DNA from: Bacteroidales bacterium
Lineage (GTDB): Bacteria; Bacteroidota; Bacteroidia; Bacteroidales; UBA932
Reading direction: 5' to 3'
Assembly (NCBI GenBank): GCA_022508605.1
Contig: JAFLUX010000012.1
Span: forward strand, 1 to 46,363
DNA: 46,363 nucleotides
The position numbers and the translations under genes are program-made. Within the stretch, counting starts at the first letter, position 1; each line of letters begins with the position of its first letter. The notes under the pieces are model-generated. The model was not told the origin of the DNA. It ran no database searches and worked only from the letters and a program-made list of their open reading frames with translations. Positions 43,924-46,363 of this stretch are shown here, piece by piece.

Positions 43924-43954
43924 TTGCAAATTTAGCAATAAATTAATAAGTTTG
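43924..43954 (+). promoter_or_regulatory. Promoter of the YegP-like gene
   Basis: TTG (43924-43926), a 20-base gap and TAAGTTTG (43947-43954), 25 bases before the ATG. Confidence 0.6.
43927..43934 (-). promoter_or_regulatory. -7 element of the SpoU operon promoter
   Basis: TAAATTTG on the minus strand, 18 bases before the SpoU ATG, overlapping the divergent YegP promoter. No clear -33 element. Confidence 0.5.
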
Positions 43955-43979
43955 TGAAACTACTAATCAATTATTGAAA

Positions 43980-44312
43980 ATGGGAAAATTTGTAATCAGT
44001 CTCAGGAAAAACGGAGAATTCCAGTTTAACCTCAAGGCAACCAACGGCCAGGTAATACTTACCAGCGAGGGCTATACCACGAAGGCCGCATGCCTGAACG
44101 GCGTCGAATCAGTCAAGAAGAACGCCCCCCTCGAGGAACGTTTCGAAATCAAGGAAGCCAAGAATGGCAAGCCCTTCTTCAACCTCAAGGCCAGCAACGG
44201 CCAGACCATAGGCTCCAGCCAGATGTACGCTTCCGAGCGCACCATGAGGCAGGGCATAGCGTCGGTGATGAAGAACGCCCCCGAGGCTCCCGTGGTCGAG
44301 GAACTCGACTAA
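43980..44312 (+). CDS. YegP/DUF1508 two-repeat protein
   Basis: 110 residues made of two similar 48-residue repeats: FVISLRKNGEFQFNLKATNG and FEIKEAKNGKPFFNLKASNG, each followed by a GYTTK / MYASE segment and [GS]V-x-S-V-x-KNAP. The short acidic tail is EAPVVEELD. The DUF1508 fold is a beta-rich dimer of unknown biochemical role. The gene has its own promoter and a strong terminator, so it is an independent unit. ATG at 43980; an in-frame TTG two codons earlier is less likely. Confidence 0.92.
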   Translation: MGKFVISLRKNGEFQFNLKATNGQVILTSEGYTTKAACLNGVESVKKNAPLEERFEIKEAKNGKPFFNLKASNGQTIGSSQMYASERTMRQGIASVMKNAPEAPVVEELD

Positions 44313-44320
44313 GAAAAACT

Positions 44321-44342
44321 GTACGGCGAACAAGCGTCGTAC
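44321..44342 (+). terminator. Small hairpin downstream of the YegP-like gene
   Basis: GTACGGCG / CGTCGTAC pairs over 8 bp with one G-U, loop AACAAG. No T-run follows, so it may protect the 3' end more than terminate. Confidence 0.35.
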
Positions 44343-44350
44343 GTAAACGG

Positions 44351-44380
44351 AAGGAGGATGGCCATCTGGTCATCCTCCTT
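44351..44380 (+). terminator. Terminator between the YegP-like and phosphofructokinase genes
   Basis: AAGGAGGATG / CATCCTCCTT, a perfect 10-bp stem extended by two more GC pairs inside, on the boundary of two convergent genes. It can serve both strands. Confidence 0.75.
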
Positions 44381-44409
44381 GCTTTAAGCGTATTCAGGCC
44401 GCTTTCGAA

Positions 44410-45639
44410 TTACCAGCCGAGAATCTTGCAGAAGTCATAGGCCTCCGGATCGGAGACGTATTTTTTAGCCGCCTCGTAATCCGCCGGCGTTATGTACTGG
44501 CAGATATGCTTGTAGTAGTTGCCGGCTATGCCGCCGTCTATGTCTACGCGGCGAGGAGGAATCTTGCCCTCCTCATTCTGGAGGTCCTTGAGATAGAGAG
44601 GCGATGCGTTTCCGAATGCATCCACGTACACCATGCAGCCCGTCTCTCCCTTGCTGAAGAGTTCGTACACGCCCATGGCCAGCTCGGAGCAATAGCTAAG
44701 GTCGTAGGCGATAGGGTCTTGGCAGCGCACGTCGTAGCCTATTTCCACCGGGCGGGTCTTCACCTTCATTCCGGTCTTCTTGAACTCTTTCTCAAGCAGT
44801 TCGTTGAACAGGACGGCCTTGCTGATTTTGCCGAGTTCGGGGTGTCCGTGCTCGTCATAGGTCATGCTCACGCCAGCAGACTTGATGTCCTCGGCGGACA
44901 GATCGTGGAACACGCCTTCGGCGACCACTACGGTACCATAGCCTATGCCGGAAATCTTGCGCTTTATGATGGCTGAAAGGGTAAGCCTGATAATCTTGTC
45001 TATGCTTATCTCCGTCTTGTTGAACATTTCGGGGATGATGGTCATCGGGCAGTGGGTCGCCTCGCCTATTCCGAGGGCGAGGTGTCCGGCGGAGCGTCCC
45101 ATGGCTGAAATGAGCAGCCAGTTGCCGGAAGTGCGTGCATCCTCATAGATGGTGCGGGCTATGTGCGCACCCTCCTGCTTTGCGGAATTGAAGCCGAAAG
45201 TCGGAGTGTTCGCAGGCAGCGGCAGGTCGTTGTCTATAGTCTTGGGAACGTGTATGTTCGCGATGGGATATTTCTTTGCGCCGAGGAACTTGGCGATGCG
45301 GTTGGCCGTAGACGCGGTGTCATCGCCGCCGACGGTCACGAGCAGTTTGATATTGTTGTCCTGGAAGAGAGAGAGGTTGAAACGCTTCTCGAAGTCTTCG
45401 TCGGTGGGTTTGAAACGGCTCATCTGCAAATACGAACCGCCCCTGTTGAAATAGGCGTCGGCCTTGAAGAAGTCTATCTCCTCGAAACGCGGAGTCTCGC
45501 TGAACAGGCCGCTGTATCCGCCGTGAAGGCCGATTACGCGATAGCCGTTGTTAAGGAAGGTCTTGGCGACAGAACATACCACGGTGTTCATTCCCGGGGC
45601 GGGTCCTCCGCCGCAAAGGATAATAATGGAATCTTTCAT
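44410..45639 (-). CDS. 6-phosphofructokinase, pyrophosphate-dependent type by its motifs
   Basis: 409-residue phosphofructokinase phosphorylating fructose 6-phosphate. Two donor-site markers indicate pyrophosphate instead of ATP: VTVGGDD at about 102-108 (second Asp, where ATP enzymes have Gly) and PKTIDND at about 132-138 (Lys, where ATP enzymes have Gly). It is longer than the ATP-dependent 320-residue form. MGRSAGHLALGIGEA is the sugar-phosphate site (MGR). Donor use is inference from motifs. The ATG at 45639 gives the usual MKDSIIILCGGGPAPGMN start. Confidence 0.9.
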   Translation of the reverse strand: MKDSIIILCGGGPAPGMNTVVCSVAKTFLNNGYRVIGLHGGYSGLFSETPRFEEIDFFKADAYFNRGGSYLQMSRFKPTDEDFEKRFNLSLFQDNNIKLLVTVGGDDTASTANRIAKFLGAKKYPIANIHVPKTIDNDLPLPANTPTFGFNSAKQEGAHIARTIYEDARTSGNWLLISAMGRSAGHLALGIGEATHCPMTIIPEMFNKTEISIDKIIRLTLSAIIKRKISGIGYGTVVVAEGVFHDLSAEDIKSAGVSMTYDEHGHPELGKISKAVLFNELLEKEFKKTGMKVKTRPVEIGYDVRCQDPIAYDLSYCSELAMGVYELFSKGETGCMVYVDAFGNASPLYLKDLQNEEGKIPPRRVDIDGGIAGNYYKHICQYITPADYEAAKKYVSDPEAYDFCKILGW

Positions 45640-45676
45640 ATTCTTTGTAGTAATAATTAACCTGCAAACAATCATG

Positions 45677-45684
45677 CAAAATTA
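45677..45684 (-). promoter_or_regulatory. -7 element of the phosphofructokinase promoter
   Basis: TAATTTTG on the minus strand, 37 bases before the ATG. No clear -33 element. Confidence 0.4.
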
Positions 45685-45780
45685 ATAAAAAATTCCATAT
45701 TTCCCCGCCGCCTGCCGACTGTCTATGGCTTAACGGCAGTGATGCGGCTGCGGTGTTCCTTGCGGCGGACGCCCTGCCGC

Positions 45781-46363
45781 CTACTCTGAGGGGAACGGCA
45801 ATATGCTGGAATAACCTCCGTCGTTGTAGAGGTTCTGCATCGTCACCTTGCGGGTCAAATCCGAGAACAGCGTGATTACATAGTCGGCGCAGTCCCCGGC
45901 ATCTGCATTGCCCAATGGAGATATGCCGTCCACATAGCCTATCATCCTCTCCATGCCGGAGATTCCCTGGCCGGCCGTGGTCATCGTGGGAGACTGGGAT
46001 ACGGTGTTCACCCGCACTTGCTTCTCCCTGCCCAGAATCAGGCCGAAATTGCGAGTGATGGACTGCAGCATCGCCTTCGCATCGGCCATGTCGCCGTATC
46101 CGGCCATGGCGCGGTCGCCCGCGATGTATGTGAGTGCCACTATCGAGGCCCCCGCATTCAGCGCGTCCTTCCTGTAGAGCACCTGCAGGAGCTTGTGATA
46201 CGACATGGCGGATATGTCCAGCGTCTTGGCATAGTAATCATAATTCAGGTCCTGGTAGGCTATGCCCTTGCGTATGTTCGGGGACATGCCGATGGAGTGC
46301 AGCACGAAGTCTATCTTTCCTCCGAAATGCTGCATTGACTGCTCCACCATGTTTTCCAGTTCC
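45781..46363 (-). CDS. fabI: Enoyl-ACP reductase FabI, 5' end cut by window
   Basis: NADH-dependent reductase of the last step in the fatty-acid elongation cycle. The reading frame is open to the window edge, so the N terminus with the nucleotide-binding loop is missing; about 193 residues remain. Marks: FVLHSIGMSPNI, ALTYIAGDRAM and the catalytic Tyr-x6-Lys in YGDMADAK, then RVNTVSQSPTMTTAGQGI and the C-terminal LYNDGGYSSILPF. A short-chain dehydrogenase of this shape is FabI, not a generic SDR. Confidence 0.94.
   Translation of the reverse strand, partial: ELENMVEQSMQHFGGKIDFVLHSIGMSPNIRKGIAYQDLNYDYYAKTLDISAMSYHKLLQVLYRKDALNAGASIVALTYIAGDRAMAGYGDMADAKAMLQSITRNFGLILGREKQVRVNTVSQSPTMTTAGQGISGMERMIGYVDGISPLGNADAGDCADYVITLFSDLTRKVTMQNLYNDGGYSSILPFPSE

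Noticed and set aside
45764..45781. Hairpin GGCGG / CCGCC next to the fabI stop
   Set aside because: Only 5 bp, overlaps the stop codon and has no T-run; not a convincing terminator.

Overview
The window reads as chromosomal DNA from a Bacteroidota bacterium, most likely order Bacteroidales. The main grounds are repeated promoters of the Bacteroidetes type (TTG or TTTG, a 19-20 base gap, then TAnnTTTG) and typical Bacteroidetes gene families: a TamL-type lipoprotein Omp85, DUF4252 proteins, an OadG fused to a lamin-tail domain, and a V-type ATPase operon with DUF2764. Coding DNA is visibly GC-rich but uses many ATA (Ile) and AGG (Arg) codons. A cysteate synthase points to a sulfonolipid-making lineage such as Alistipes or its relatives; that placement is inference. 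I saw no mobile element, phage, CRISPR array, tRNA or rRNA.

Layout. 1-2.9 kb (minus): aminotransferase (cut by the window start), asd and trmD, with a possible ~105-nt small RNA between asd and trmD. 3-8 kb (plus): glutamine cyclotransferase-like lipoprotein, a DUF349 repeat protein, yidC, yggS. 8-12.3 kb (minus): rfbC, a ThrE-like exporter, rarA, a GNAT-like protein. 12.3-13.5 kb (plus): two exported, probably outer-membrane proteins. 13.5-23.5 kb (minus): cysteate synthase, Ca2+/Na+ antiporter, rlmD-like methyltransferase, YfbK-like vWA lipoprotein, a non-coding stretch with a degenerate ~67-base tandem repeat, a sigma-factor/DUF4252 operon, an acyltransferase and queA. 23.45-23.98 kb: a very AT-rich gene-free region where gene direction flips. 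24-37.8 kb (plus): XRE regulator, divergent DHODH-like protein, CinA/PncC, then the methylmalonyl-CoA decarboxylase sodium pump (mmdA, LTD-oadG, mmdC, mmdB), an exonuclease-type protein and a seven-gene V-type ATPase operon ending at a strong terminator. 37.9-43.9 kb (minus): a tightly overlapping chain of five genes (SpoU methyltransferase, TamL, GH13 amylase, gpsA-like, GDPD). 44-46.4 kb: a YegP-like protein, a pyrophosphate-type phosphofructokinase and the end of fabI.

How the genes fit together. The centre of the window looks like a sodium-energy module. The decarboxylase of the succinate-to-propionate pathway can export Na+, and the rotor subunit of the adjacent V-type ATPase carries the sodium-binding residues known from Enterococcus NtpK. 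With the pyrophosphate-type phosphofructokinase this suggests an anaerobic fermenter that conserves energy through pyrophosphate and a sodium gradient. The most distinctive metabolic marker is the cysteate synthase, which implies sulfonolipid (capnoid) synthesis. The most unusual non-coding regions are the AT-rich flip point, the degenerate repeat and the candidate small RNA.
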